Positions 11,360 through 20,149 are shown, counted from the first letter of the stretch. The stretch: DNA of 64,000 nt from Alcanivorax sp. (GCF_019431375.1 NZ_CP080267.1:3227933-3291932); one strand, 5' to 3'. Program-made: numbers and translations. Notes: a model not told the origin generated them from the letters alone.

Positions 11360-12289
11360 ATGGGTGCCACGATAACAGGCGTTGTCACCGCAATATTGTT
11401 ACTGCTGAATACGCTGGTGCTAATTGGCCCCATGATGCTGGTGGCGTTGCTCAAGGTGATTCTGCCGGGTGCGCGAGCCCGCCAGCTCTGTTCCTCGGTG
11501 GTCATGGGTATTGCTGAAACCTGGGCCGAGATCTGCAAGGGTATCTTTGCGCTGATGACGCCTACCCAGTGGGATATTCGCGGGGTGGAGGACTTGCGCG
11601 GTGATACCTCCTATCTGGTGGTCAGCAACCATCAGTCCTGGGTGGATATTCCTGCGCTGGTGCAGGCGTTCAATCGCAAGACCCCGTATTTCAAGTTTTT
11701 TCTCAAGAAGGAACTGATCTGGGTGCCGTTTCTGGGCCTCGCGTTCTGGGCGCTGGATTACCCGTTCATGAAGCGTTACAGCAAGGCGTTCCTGGACAAG
11801 AATCCGCACCTGAAGGGCAAGGATCTGGAGATTACCCGGCAGGCCTGTGAGAAATTCCAGGGGATACCGGTGACGGTGGTGAACTTCCTGGAGGGCACCC
11901 GCTTTACCGCTGAAAAACACCGCAATCAGCAATCCCCTTACCGACATCTCCTCAAGCCCAAGGCCGGCGGAGTGGCGTTTGTACTGGCCGCTCTGGGCGA
12001 CAATCTGGATGCCCTGCTGGACGTGACGATTCTTTACCCGGAGGGAACGCCACCAGGGTTTTGGGACCTGCTTTGCGGCCGGGTGTCGCGGGTGGTGATC
12101 GATGTGCAGACCCGGGCCCTGGACCCGGCCCTGTGGCGCAGTGATTACCAGGAAGACCCGGTCTTCCGGGCGGAAATGCAGCAGTGGGTCAGTGATCTGT
12201 GGGCGCAAAAGGATGCACGTCTGGTGCAGATGGCAGAGCAGGAAAAGGGTGACAGGGCCCTGTCGGGGGAACGCGCCAGCAGCGAGTAA
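11360..12289 (+). CDS. YihG-type lysophospholipid acyltransferase
   Basis: The protein of about 309 residues resembles E. coli YihG, a membrane 1-acyl-glycerol-3-phosphate acyltransferase that adds unusual or unsaturated acyl chains to lysophosphatidic acid. It has two N-terminal hydrophobic segments, the HX4D motif (SNHQSWVDIPAL), the LKKELIWVPFLGLAFWALD block, and the substrate-site VNFLEGTRFT. I place the start at the ATG at 11360, seven bases after AGGAG; the GTG at 11354 is too close to that site. Confidence 0.9.
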   Translation: MGATITGVVTAILLLLNTLVLIGPMMLVALLKVILPGARARQLCSSVVMGIAETWAEICKGIFALMTPTQWDIRGVEDLRGDTSYLVVSNHQSWVDIPALVQAFNRKTPYFKFFLKKELIWVPFLGLAFWALDYPFMKRYSKAFLDKNPHLKGKDLEITRQACEKFQGIPVTVVNFLEGTRFTAEKHRNQQSPYRHLLKPKAGGVAFVLAALGDNLDALLDVTILYPEGTPPGFWDLLCGRVSRVVIDVQTRALDPALWRSDYQEDPVFRAEMQQWVSDLWAQKDARLVQMAEQEKGDRALSGERASSE

Positions 12290-12301
12290 CGAGCCGCGAA
12301 A

Positions 12302-12341
12302 GGCATTGCTCCCTCTTTCACGGGGCGAGAGGGGCAATGCC
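12302..12341. terminator. Hairpin between convergent genes
   Basis: GGCATTGCTCCCTCT and AGAGGGGCAATGCC form an imperfect 14-bp stem with a 12-base loop in the gap between the plus-strand acyltransferase and the minus-strand outer-membrane protein. It has no long T run, so termination is only likely, not certain. Confidence 0.5.
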
Positions 12342-12367
12342 AGTGCGGCGGCCTATCCGGTCTGTGC

Positions 12368-13108
12368 CTAGAAGCTCAGCGAGGCCGCCAGATAGGGGCC
12401 GCCCATGTCCAGATCCGCGTCCAGGTCGCTGACATCATCCAGCTCCAGGTCCATGTGCTTGTAACCCAGCTCCACGCCAAGCAGGAAATCCGAACGCCAG
12501 CCGATGCGAGCGGTCATATCCCGTAAGGTGTTGCCGTCGTAGCTGATGGTATCGATCTCGCCACCTACATAGACGCCGGGCACCGGCAGGTTGAGCCGGC
12601 CGGAGGCATGCAGCATGGGCAGGGTTTCGTCAAAGTTCTGGGTGGTGCTGACCAGCAGGTTGTCCAGGCTGATGCTGCCCTCGATCTTGCGCACCGTAAT
12701 CCCCACATTCACTTTCAGGGCATTATCCAGCGGTGTGTAGTAGAGCGTGCCGTCGAGGATATCCAGATCGATATCGGTTTCCACTTTGGTGTTGGCCACA
12801 AACAATTGCCCATTGAACACAAAGGTTCGTTCCAGACGGTTACTGGCGTCATCTGAGAGATCCAGGCTACGCACCCGTACATTGGGAATCAGCGGTACGG
12901 CATGTTCCACGCCCAGATAGAGCACCTGCTGGTTGGCCTCATCGAAACCCAGATCGTCCTGCATGTCGATGTCTTCGCCACCGGAGGCTACGGTACCTTC
13001 AAACTCGGTGTCCCAGCTGTAACCGCCGGCGTAGACGGCAATGCCTGGTGCAGACCAGGCCAGGGGGGTGGCCAGCAGGCCGGCGGCCAGTAGGCTGATA
13101 CGTTTCAT
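12368..13108 (-). CDS. Outer-membrane beta-barrel protein (TIGR04219-like)
   Basis: The 246-residue protein starts with a clear signal peptide (MKRISLLAAGLLATPLAWSA) and ends in LAASLSF, the C-terminal aromatic signature of outer-membrane barrels. Alternating strand patterns such as VYAGGYSWDTEF, LYYTPLDNALKVNVGITVRK and FLLGVELGYKHMDLELD suggest eight strands. It resembles the TIGR04219 outer-membrane family of unknown function. The D-rich stretch near the end (DDVSDLDADLDMGG) is probably an exposed loop. Its promoter region is shared with the divergent DUF4262 gene. Confidence 0.8.
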   Translation of the reverse strand: MKRISLLAAGLLATPLAWSAPGIAVYAGGYSWDTEFEGTVASGGEDIDMQDDLGFDEANQQVLYLGVEHAVPLIPNVRVRSLDLSDDASNRLERTFVFNGQLFVANTKVETDIDLDILDGTLYYTPLDNALKVNVGITVRKIEGSISLDNLLVSTTQNFDETLPMLHASGRLNLPVPGVYVGGEIDTISYDGNTLRDMTARIGWRSDFLLGVELGYKHMDLELDDVSDLDADLDMGGPYLAASLSF

Positions 13109-13259
13109 GGAAACTCCTGCTTATGGATGAAAAGGTCAGTATTGCAGGTCTACAAGGGTATCACCAAGTCCACAGGGATTCTGGTACCATGCACACAACA
13201 ATCACGATTCATTTGTCGGGGCTCGGCGGGTTCGCTCCGGCTCCTGCTGACAGTTACCT

Positions 13260-13790
13260 ATGTTTCTAGAAGAAATGCCTGGGAAGTTCCGTTATCCGGC
13301 ACCGGAAGATGCACAAGACAAGCAGTTGCTGGCGGACATTCAACGCAAGGGCTGGCACCACTTTGCGGTACCCGGCGGTGATGGTCAGCCCGGGTTCACC
13401 TTTAGCGTGGGGCATTTCCTCAATCTGAATCACCCGGAACTGATCGTGTTGGGGCTCAAGGATTCCCTGGCCAGCCGCCTGCTGGACAGCGCTGCAGTGC
13501 GCATTCGTGGTCTTAACAAGCCCTACCAGCCTTACCGGTTGTATAACGATATCGCCGATGGTCTGGAGGTCATGTTCCTGCCAGTGGCCTTCCCGCACTA
13601 CAAGGAATACCTGGGTTTCGCCAACTGGTTTTACCAGAGCCTGCCGGCGCCGTATCCTGCCCTGCAGATGGTCTGGCCCGATCCCAAGGGGGTATTCCCC
13701 TGGCAGCCTGGTTACGATGCGCGTTTCCACCGGGCCCAGCCACTGCTGGGGGCGGCGCCCGCCTCCCCGTTAACCCAGAACCGCCGTTGA
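13260..13790 (+). CDS. DUF4262 domain protein
   Basis: The 176-residue soluble protein matches the DUF4262 family: an early GWHHFAVPGGDGQPGFTFSVGHF block, then HPELIVLGL and a C-terminal YPALQMVWPDPKGVFPWQPGYD. The function is unknown. The ATG at 13260 lacks a strong ribosome binding site; an alternative ATG at 13278 (after AGAAGAA) would trim six residues. Fourteen bases separate its stop from the next gene, so the two are probably cotranscribed. Confidence 0.8.
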   Translation: MFLEEMPGKFRYPAPEDAQDKQLLADIQRKGWHHFAVPGGDGQPGFTFSVGHFLNLNHPELIVLGLKDSLASRLLDSAAVRIRGLNKPYQPYRLYNDIADGLEVMFLPVAFPHYKEYLGFANWFYQSLPAPYPALQMVWPDPKGVFPWQPGYDARFHRAQPLLGAAPASPLTQNRR

Positions 13791-13804
13791 GTTCGGAGAG
13801 CAAG

Positions 13805-14344
13805 ATGGCCAATTCCCTGCAAGAGCAATTGATGAAAGCCGGTCTGGCGGACCAGAAGAAGGCCCGCCGTGCCAAGCAGCAGAAGCGCCAGGAGGCCAAC
13901 CAGGCCAAGCGTGGCGAGATTGAACTGGAAGACCCGGCGGAACGGGCCCGTCGCCAGCGGGAAGAAAAAGCCGAGGCGGACCGCCAGCGCGAAGCCGCCC
14001 GCAAGGCCGAGCGGGAGAAGAAGGAGATCGCCGCGCAGATCAAACAGATGATCGAACAGAGTCGTCTGGATCGGCAGCATGGCGATGTGGCCTACCAGTT
14101 CGTGCAGGACAAGAAGATCAAGAAAGCCTGGGTCACTGCCAAACAGCAGGCCCAGCTTGAGCGTGGCCAGATCGCCATCGTGGCACTGGGCGACGGCTAT
14201 GAGCTGGTGCCAACGGTGGTGGCAGAAAAGATTCGTCAGCGCGATGAGTCGGCAGTCCTGCTGCTCAACGAGCGTGGCCACAACGCGGTGGATGAGGATG
14301 ACCCCTACAAGGACTTCCCGATCCCCGATGACCTTATGTGGTAG
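13805..14344 (+). CDS. DUF2058 family protein (YaiL-like)
   Basis: The 179-residue protein begins MANSLQEQLMKAGLADQKKA and has a long highly charged helical middle (about residues 20-95, likely coiled coil, many Lys, Arg and Glu) followed by a compact C-terminal domain (HGDVAYQFVQDKKIKKAWVT, QIAIVALGDGYELVP). This is the layout of the DUF2058 (YaiL) family, annotated as nucleoprotein or polynucleotide-associated, with no known reaction. The ATG at 13805 follows GGAGA; an upstream ATG at 13787 overlaps the previous gene. Confidence 0.87.
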   Translation: MANSLQEQLMKAGLADQKKARRAKQQKRQEANQAKRGEIELEDPAERARRQREEKAEADRQREAARKAEREKKEIAAQIKQMIEQSRLDRQHGDVAYQFVQDKKIKKAWVTAKQQAQLERGQIAIVALGDGYELVPTVVAEKIRQRDESAVLLLNERGHNAVDEDDPYKDFPIPDDLMW

Positions 14345-14350
14345 CGCGCA

Positions 14351-14490
14351 GCGCCAGCTACGAGCTACGCTCGATTGGATAGGGGAGGTCTGGAGAGTTC
14401 CCAGGACCTCGGCATTTCTACGAAGCCGCTGTAGGAGCGGCGCTTGAGCCGCGAACCTTGTGTAGCAAGGAAATCGCCCGCAGGGCGATC
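14351..14490 (+). repeat. Repeat element 5: short heptamer arm plus REP-like hairpin core
   Basis: About 10 bases after the DUF2058 stop come two AGCTACG units, then a core shared with the large element at 44341-44601. Shared blocks are GCTACGCTCGATTGGA, then ATTTCTACGAAGCCGCTG, TAGGAGCGGCGCT and TGAGCCGCGAACC. Hairpins follow: CCTTG/CAAGG (14456-14470) and ATCGCCC/GGGCGAT (14473-14489). Stem bases covary with the other copy. This fills most of the 231-bp gap before cvfB. Confidence 0.8.
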
Positions 14491-14575
14491 AGGAATCCCG
14501 GCACTCGACAGGTTTCACAAAATCGGATGCGAATCCTGAAGCAACCCGCACCCTTCCACCAAACAGGCCCGAAAC

Positions 14576-15424
14576 ATGACCGCACCCACTAAACTTGGCA
14601 CTCGCCATTCCCTGGAAGTCATCAAGCCAATCCACAATGGGTTGTTGCTGGATGGCGGTCCGTTGGGGGAGGTGCTGTTGCCGTCCCGGGAAGTGGAAGA
14701 CAAGGAATTGGGCCCCGGCGATAGCGTGCTGGTGACCCTCTACAGCGATGGTCAGGGCCGGCCCATGGCCAGTCTGCGCACGCCCCGCGCCCAGCATGGT
14801 CAGGTGGCGTCCCTGAAAGTGGTCTCCACCAGCAAAGTGGGGGCCTTTGTGGACTGGGGCATGCCCAAAGACCTGCTGCTGCCCTTCGCCGAGCAGAAAG
14901 GGCCAATTCGCGAGGGTGACTGGGTGCTGGTGATGATCACCACTGACCGGGAAGGACGCCTGCTGGCCAGCGCCCAGCTGGATCGCTTTCTCGACGATAC
15001 CAGCGATGACTATCAGCAGGGCGATGAAGTGTCCCTGGTTGCCGCTCACGGCACGGATCTGGGCTACAAGGTGGTGGTGGATAACCGCTGCTGGGGCATG
15101 ATTGCCAAGCAGGAACTGCGCGCGCCGCTGCGGCCCGGTCAACGGGTCACCGGGTATGTGCAGCGCCTGCGCGACGACGGCAAGCTCAGCCTGTCACTGA
15201 ACCCTCCCGGGGCGTTGAAGAGCGAAGGGCTCAGCGAGCAGATTCTGGCCGCCCTGGAAAAGGCCGGAGGCGAGCTGCCGCTGGGCGACAAGAGCAGCCC
15301 GGAAGAGATCTTTGCCACCTTCCGCTGCAGCAAGAATGCCTTCAAGCAGGCCATTGGCGGGCTTTACAAGGAGCGTCGCATTGTCATCGACAAGCACGCC
15401 ATCCGCCTGACGCAGGACGCCTGA
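14576..15424 (+). CDS. cvfB: CvfB/YitL family S1-domain RNA-binding protein
   Basis: The 282-residue protein has the CvfB layout: an N-terminal S1-like domain (LEVIKPIHNGLLLDGG...LPSREV), a second (VVSTSKVGAFVDWGMPKDLLLPFAEQ), a third S1-like region (VVVDNRCWGMIAKQELRAPLRPGQRVTGYV...KLSLSL) and a C-terminal winged helix (TFRCSKNAFKQAIGGLYKERRIVID). Family members bind RNA and affect virulence-factor or stress gene expression in Gram-positives; the role in this group is unknown. The ATG lies at the end of the repeat-filled gap. Confidence 0.88.
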   Translation: MTAPTKLGTRHSLEVIKPIHNGLLLDGGPLGEVLLPSREVEDKELGPGDSVLVTLYSDGQGRPMASLRTPRAQHGQVASLKVVSTSKVGAFVDWGMPKDLLLPFAEQKGPIREGDWVLVMITTDREGRLLASAQLDRFLDDTSDDYQQGDEVSLVAAHGTDLGYKVVVDNRCWGMIAKQELRAPLRPGQRVTGYVQRLRDDGKLSLSLNPPGALKSEGLSEQILAALEKAGGELPLGDKSSPEEIFATFRCSKNAFKQAIGGLYKERRIVIDKHAIRLTQDA

Positions 15425-15524
15425 AACCGGCGTTGGGCACCCAGCTCGGGTCGACCACCAAGGTCGAATTTTCTGACGGTAGCGATCAGGTGGATCATGG
15501 CCTGAACAGCCGGAGGGTCTCCTC

Positions 15525-16139
15525 GTGTTATTAAGCCTGTATCTGATCGGCATCACCGCCGAAGCCATGACCGGTGCCCTGGCGGCGGGGCGTTTGCGTA
15601 TGGATCTGTTCGGGGTGGTGATGGTGGCCTGTGTCACCGCCATGGGCGGTGGCTCCATGCGCGATGTGTTGCTGGGGCATTATCCGCTGGTGTGGGTGGC
15701 CCATCCGGAGTATCTCGGGCTCACCGCAATGGCGGCCCTGGTCACCACCTGGGTGGCGCCGTTGATGCGCCGCTTGCGGATGCTGTTCCTGATCCTGGAT
15801 GCCATGGGCTTGATGGTGTTCACCGTGATCGGCGTGAAGGTGGCGCTGGATATGGGCCTGGCAGCGCCGGTGGCGATCCTGTCCGGGTTGATTACCGGCA
15901 TCTTCGGCGGGGTGATTCGCGATCTGCTCTGCAACCGGGTGCCACTGGTGTTCCAGAAGGAGCTCTATGCAGTGGTCTCGCTGGGGGCGGCCTGCCTGTA
16001 TCTGCTGTTAGTGCACTGGCAGTCGCCGGTCTGGCTGGCCACGGCGGTGACGTTGGTGGCAGGCTTTATGGTGCGTTTGCTGGCGATTCGTTATCAGTGG
16101 CATCTGCCACGTTTCCACTACAACGTGCCGGAAGACTGA
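15525..16139 (+). CDS. yicG: TRIC-like (UPF0126/YicG) membrane protein
   Basis: The 204-residue integral membrane protein has about seven hydrophobic helices and two internal repeats. Each contains the family's Gly-rich kinked helix followed by an RD pair: VTAMGGGSMRDVLLG (about residues 37-51) and ITGIFGGVIRDLLCN (about 124-138). Prokaryotic TRIC proteins form trimeric monovalent cation channels; a glycine transporter role has also been proposed for YicG. The start is GTG at 15525, eight bases after GGAGG. Confidence 0.88.
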   Translation: MLLSLYLIGITAEAMTGALAAGRLRMDLFGVVMVACVTAMGGGSMRDVLLGHYPLVWVAHPEYLGLTAMAALVTTWVAPLMRRLRMLFLILDAMGLMVFTVIGVKVALDMGLAAPVAILSGLITGIFGGVIRDLLCNRVPLVFQKELYAVVSLGAACLYLLLVHWQSPVWLATAVTLVAGFMVRLLAIRYQWHLPRFHYNVPED

Positions 16140-16144
16140 GGCCG

Positions 16145-16420
16145 TTACTGCCAGTTCACCGTCAGGGTATCGCGGGTGGCAAATCGCACCAGGTGGCGTT
16201 CGATCACGTCGCGCAGGGTGGCGATTTGATCGGTGTCTGCGTGGCAATGCAGTTGCAGGGTAGTGGCGTCTGCGGTCAGTTCGCAGGTGCCAAAAGGAAA
16301 GCGGATCACGCCCTGGTGGTCGTCGAACTCGGTCTCCACCTTGTGGCTGAAATGGCGGCAGAGTTTTTTCAGATAGAGGCTGGCGTGCCCGGTGCTGGCG
16401 GTGCCGTAGTGATGATCCAT
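16145..16420 (-). CDS. DUF2218 domain protein
   Basis: The 91-residue protein (MDHHYGTASTGHASLYLKKLCRHFSHKVETEFDDHQGVIRFPFG) matches DUF2218, small proteins of unknown function often linked to metal or siderophore genes and to MarR/TetR regulators. It is divergent from a marR gene with palindromes in the gap, so it is the likely regulated partner. The ATG at 16420 is preferred; an ATG at 16456 is possible but lies inside the operator region. It converges with the TRIC gene, leaving only five bases between stops. Confidence 0.82.
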   Translation of the reverse strand: MDHHYGTASTGHASLYLKKLCRHFSHKVETEFDDHQGVIRFPFGTCELTADATTLQLHCHADTDQIATLRDVIERHLVRFATRDTLTVNWQ

Positions 16421-16443
16421 GGTGGGAATCTCCGGGTATTTAG

Positions 16444-16489
16444 TTGATAATATCAATTATATTGAAACTATAAGTTGATAAAGTCAACT
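16444..16489. promoter_or_regulatory. Two palindromic candidate operators between DUF2218 and marR
   Basis: TTGATAATATCAA (16444-16456) and AGTTGATAAAGTCAACT (16473-16489) are both palindromes with a TTGAT half-site in an AT-rich spacer. MarR proteins typically bind such sites and repress both divergent genes. The assignment is an inference from position and symmetry. Confidence 0.65.
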
Positions 16490-16504
16490 AGGTGGAGAAT
16501 GCCC

Positions 16505-16936
16505 ATGCCCCACGATATTTCCGACCCGCTCAGTGAGGCCTTCAGCGCCAGCCTGAATCGGCTGCGCCAGTTGCTGCGTGAACCGCTGGCGGCCTTGCCG
16601 GTGCCGTTGGGGCCGCCGGATGTGTCGCTGCTGCTGCATCTGTCTGCACACCCGGGGAGCAGCCCCCAATGCCTGGCGCGCCATCAGGGCCGTGACAAGG
16701 CCCAGCTCACCCGCAAGATCAAGGTGCTGGAAGCCCAGGGCCTGCTGCGCCGCGAGCCGGACCCGGAAGACGGTCGTCGGGTGCGCTTGTTCCTCACCGA
16801 GCAGGGCGCCAAGGTGGCCAGAGACGGGCAGCGAATCCGCGAGCAGGCGTTTGCATCGCTGCTTCAGAATCTGGATGGGGAGGAGCGCAAACAGCTGCTG
16901 CATCTGCTGAAGAAATGTTTGCCGGACGGCTCATAG
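16505..16936 (+). CDS. MarR family transcriptional regulator
   Basis: The 143-residue protein has the MarR winged-helix core: SLLLHLSAHPGSSPQCLARHQGRDKAQLTRKIKVLEAQGLLRREPDPEDGRRVRLFLTEQG, including the wing DPEDGRR. I choose the ATG at 16505, seven bases after GGAG; the ATG at 16499 would overlap the ribosome binding site. It probably represses itself and the divergent DUF2218 gene through the palindromes at 16444-16489. The ligand is unknown. Confidence 0.9.
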   Translation: MPHDISDPLSEAFSASLNRLRQLLREPLAALPVPLGPPDVSLLLHLSAHPGSSPQCLARHQGRDKAQLTRKIKVLEAQGLLRREPDPEDGRRVRLFLTEQGAKVARDGQRIREQAFASLLQNLDGEERKQLLHLLKKCLPDGS

Positions 16937-17033
16937 AGGTGCCATAAACTGTTGGTCCTGATGTTCATGAGACGGTAAGGTTTGTCGCTGCTCATAGGAG
17001 CAAGGAAGTGCAATCAATCATCAAGGAGCAGGT

Positions 17034-17639
17034 ATGAATATGTTTAGCGTTGGGGTTTTGGGTGCGTCCTTCTGTCTGGTGCTGGCGTCCCCGGTGCAGG
17101 CTTTTGATCTGAAGAAGATGACAGACTCCGCCAATGCGGCGATGAACAAAGCTTCCGAGAGCGCCGATGCGGGTATCAACAAGGCGTCCGAGACCGCTAA
17201 CGATGGCATCAACAAGGCCGGTGACTCTGCCAACAGCACGCTGGAGAGCGTCAACGGCGGCATGGCGGTTTCTGGTGAAGCCAAGGCATTGGTCGATTCC
17301 CTGTCCACGGATCTGGGCGTGTCCGGTCAGCAGGCCGCGGGCGGTACCGGTGCCTTGCTGGCCATGGCACAAAGTAATCTGTCAGGCGACCAGTTCAGCG
17401 GTGTGCTCAACAAGGTGCCGGGGCTGGAATCCCTGCTCGGCGGTGGAGAAGGTGGTGGTCTGGCGTCGTCCATGTTGGGCAATATTTCCAGCATGCAGGG
17501 GGTCACAAAGGCATTTGGTGCCCTGGGTATGAGCCCGGAGATGGTCAGCCAGTTCGCACCGAAAATTCTCGGCTTTCTCGGCGACAAAGGCGTCACCGGG
17601 CAGGTGCTGAATAGCCTCAAGGGCTTGTGGGGCGTTTGA
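17034..17639 (+). CDS. Secreted DUF2780 protein with 11-residue repeats
   Basis: The 201-residue protein has a signal peptide (MNMFSVGVLGASFCLVLASPVQA) and a C-terminal DUF2780 domain (about residues 80-200) rich in Gly, Ala and Leu (VPGLESLLGGGEGGGLASSML). Between them, residues about 31-72 form repeats of 11: SANAAMNKASE, SADAGINKASE, TANDGINKAGD, SANSTLES. Such 11-mers form amphipathic helices in LEA-like and lipid-binding proteins. DUF2780 members are exported and of unknown function. AAGGAG precedes the ATG. Confidence 0.82.
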   Translation: MNMFSVGVLGASFCLVLASPVQAFDLKKMTDSANAAMNKASESADAGINKASETANDGINKAGDSANSTLESVNGGMAVSGEAKALVDSLSTDLGVSGQQAAGGTGALLAMAQSNLSGDQFSGVLNKVPGLESLLGGGEGGGLASSMLGNISSMQGVTKAFGALGMSPEMVSQFAPKILGFLGDKGVTGQVLNSLKGLWGV

Positions 17640-17724
17640 GCGTCGCAACAATCTTGACGGTCTGCTGGCGTTCGCGGTCCTATGCTGGAATTCGTATCGG
17701 ACCGATTTAAAAAAGGGCATCTTC

Positions 17725-18768
17725 ATGGATTCCTTGTCACAGGCTGTTCTGGGTGCCTCGGTGGGCGGTGCGGTCATGGGCCGCACACTGGGGCGCTCGG
17801 CCTTGTTGGGAGGTGCCCTGCTGGGTACCTTGCCCGACCTGGATGTACTGATTGATTACGGCGATGCGGTGGCCAACTTCACCGAGCATCGCGGCTTCAG
17901 TCATTCCCTGCTGGTGTTGTTGCCCGCGTCCCTGCTGCTGGCCTGGCTGCTGCAACGCTGGCGTCCTGCCATCACGCTGTGGCGCTGGTGGGCCTTCACC
18001 GGTTTGTGTCTGCTCACTCACCCGCTACTGGATGCCTTTACCACCTACGGTACCCGCCTGTTCTGGCCCTTGGGTGATCCGGTGGCGATCAGCAGTATCT
18101 TCATTATTGATCCACTTTATACCTTGCCCCTGTTGGTTGCCGTGATAGTGACCCTGGTAAGGCCGCCGGCCATGACGGCACTGGTCACCGGGCTGACGCT
18201 ATCCTCCCTGTATCTGACCTGGACCCTGGTGGCCCAGCAGTGGATGACACAGCGGGTGATGCCGGTGCTGGCGCAGCGGGGCCTGAGTGAGGCGCCGCGA
18301 CTGGTCCAGCCCATGCCGTTTTCCACCCTGCTGTGGCGGGTGACGGTACTGGGCGAGCAGCAGCGGCTGGAAATTGTCACCGGGGTGCTGGATAACGGCG
18401 ATGCTCTGAAAGTGGAAGTCTTTCCCCGTTCGCCGCAGGACTATGCCCAGGCCATGCAGGTGCCGGCGGGGCGCAAGCTGGCCTGGTTTACCCGGGGGTT
18501 CATCGACGTGGAAGCCGGGCCGGACCAGTTACTGGCCACGGATATCCGGCTGGGGGTGCCGGGTCTGCATCCCTTCCAGTTTGTGCTGGCCGAACAGAAA
18601 GACGGTGCCTGGCAGGCGTTGCCCAGCTATAAACTGCCGCGCCCCATGGCCAACCCGGAGGCCTGGCCGGCACTGCTGGACCGGACTCTGGGCCGTCGGC
18701 CAATTCTCTGCCTGACCACCCTGGAGGCCCTGCCGGCGGGTAGCCTCTGTCCATCGTTGATGCCCTGA
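17725..18768 (+). CDS. DUF457/YdjM-like membrane-bound metal-dependent hydrolase
   Basis: The 347-residue protein starts MDSLSQAVLGASVGGAVMGR and has the DUF457 histidine/aspartate pattern (LPDLDVLIDY, HRGFSHSLLVLL, HPLLDAFTTYGTRLFWP) within four to five membrane helices. A soluble C-terminal domain of about 150 residues follows. E. coli YdjM is a related LexA-regulated inner-membrane protein. The motif suggests metal binding, but no substrate is known. It is followed directly by the convergent cfa gene. Confidence 0.85.
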   Translation: MDSLSQAVLGASVGGAVMGRTLGRSALLGGALLGTLPDLDVLIDYGDAVANFTEHRGFSHSLLVLLPASLLLAWLLQRWRPAITLWRWWAFTGLCLLTHPLLDAFTTYGTRLFWPLGDPVAISSIFIIDPLYTLPLLVAVIVTLVRPPAMTALVTGLTLSSLYLTWTLVAQQWMTQRVMPVLAQRGLSEAPRLVQPMPFSTLLWRVTVLGEQQRLEIVTGVLDNGDALKVEVFPRSPQDYAQAMQVPAGRKLAWFTRGFIDVEAGPDQLLATDIRLGVPGLHPFQFVLAEQKDGAWQALPSYKLPRPMANPEAWPALLDRTLGRRPILCLTTLEALPAGSLCPSLMP

Positions 18769-18772
18769 CGAT

Positions 18773-19945
18773 TCAGCGGGCGCCGGTATAGACCTGCTCG
18801 CGCCCGCCGGCATGGCTGAACATCCACTGCCAAAGCTGAATGTCCCGGGCCTGGAAGGCACCGGCGCAGGCATTGAGATAATAACGCCACATGCGATAGA
18901 AGCGCTGGTCGTAGCGGTCGGATAACTGCGACCAGTGCTTGATGAAGTTGCGGTCCCAGGCGCGCAGCGTGCGGGCATAGTCCGGCCCGAAGTTATGCAG
19001 ATCCTCACAGACAAACCAGCCCTCCGCGTTACGGGCAATCTGGGCGCAGGAGGGCAGTTCGCCATTGGGGAAAATGTACTTGTCGATCCAGGGATCGTGG
19101 CGGCTGGTGCTGGTATTGGTGCCGATGGTGTGCAGCAGCATCAGTCCGCGGCGATGCAGCAGGCCGGCGCAGGTTTCCATGAAGGTAGCGTAATTGCGGC
19201 GCCCTACATGCTCGAACATTCCCACGGATACCACCCGGTCGAAGCGACCCGCCAGCTCACGGTAATCCTCCAGGCGGATATCCACGGGCAGGGACGCACA
19301 GCGCTCCCGGGCAAGACTGGCCTGCTCCCGGGACAGTGTCACACCGACGCCGGTGACCTTGTAGTGCCGGCAGGCATACTCAAGCAGCCCGCCCCAGCCG
19401 CAGCCAATATCCAGCAGGGTCATGCCTGGTTTCAGATTGAGCTTGCGGCAGATCAGATCCAGCTTGGCTTCCTGGGCCTGTGCCAGGGTGTCGGCGTCGC
19501 GCCAGTAGCCGCAGCTGTAACTCATGGAGGGGTCGAGCATGGCCTCGAACAGGTCGTTGCCCAGGTCGTAATGCTGGCGGGCCACCTTGGTGGAACGATG
19601 CAGATTTTGTCGGTTGAACAACCAGAACCCCAGCCATTGCAGACCGTTCTGTAACGGCGAGTGGCTAACCCTGTTGGCGCCATGGGTCAGCAGGCGATGG
19701 AAGAATTCATCCAGGGCATCGCAATCCCACCAACCATCCATGTAGGACTCTCCCAGACCCAGGGAGCGTTGCAGGGCGATACGGGTCAGGGTGCGGGGGT
19801 GGTGAATCTGCATGTCCCAGGGGCGGGAACCGTTGATGCGCACATCGGCGGCTTCCAGCACATCCCGCACCCGGCCGGTCAGGCCACGGTACACATGGGG
19901 TGCCGCTGATTGGTGGACCGACTGTGGACGTTGCACACCTGCCAT
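18773..19945 (-). CDS. cfa: Cyclopropane-fatty-acyl-phospholipid synthase
   Basis: Cfa transfers a methylene group from S-adenosylmethionine to double bonds of membrane phospholipid acyl chains, usually on entry into stationary phase. The 390-residue protein has the N-terminal lipid-binding part (SLGLGESYMDGWWDC), the REHYDLG-type block (ARQHYDLGNDLFEAML), the SAM motif LDIGCGWGG, VGMFEHVG, and the end YYLNACAGAFQARDIQLWQWMFS. I choose the ATG at 19945 because AGGAGG lies six bases upstream; the longer frame to 20047 adds non-homologous residues. Confidence 0.95.
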   Translation of the reverse strand: MAGVQRPQSVHQSAAPHVYRGLTGRVRDVLEAADVRINGSRPWDMQIHHPRTLTRIALQRSLGLGESYMDGWWDCDALDEFFHRLLTHGANRVSHSPLQNGLQWLGFWLFNRQNLHRSTKVARQHYDLGNDLFEAMLDPSMSYSCGYWRDADTLAQAQEAKLDLICRKLNLKPGMTLLDIGCGWGGLLEYACRHYKVTGVGVTLSREQASLARERCASLPVDIRLEDYRELAGRFDRVVSVGMFEHVGRRNYATFMETCAGLLHRRGLMLLHTIGTNTSTSRHDPWIDKYIFPNGELPSCAQIARNAEGWFVCEDLHNFGPDYARTLRAWDRNFIKHWSQLSDRYDQRFYRMWRYYLNACAGAFQARDIQLWQWMFSHAGGREQVYTGAR

Positions 19946-20149
19946 CGGGTGCCTCCTTGCCAGTTTGCCGTCTATCCAGGCGACTGCATGGCTGCCCATT
20001 GGAGTTATAGCATGACCCCCGGTCATGAAAAGTCGATGACCGCACAACTGTCTTTATTGTCAGAAGACTGGCGCTGCCTTGCAAGTCGGGGATTGGCCGG
20101 GATTGCGAAGGAGGATGGGGGAGTGGTGGGGACATGAATTAATAGTTAA

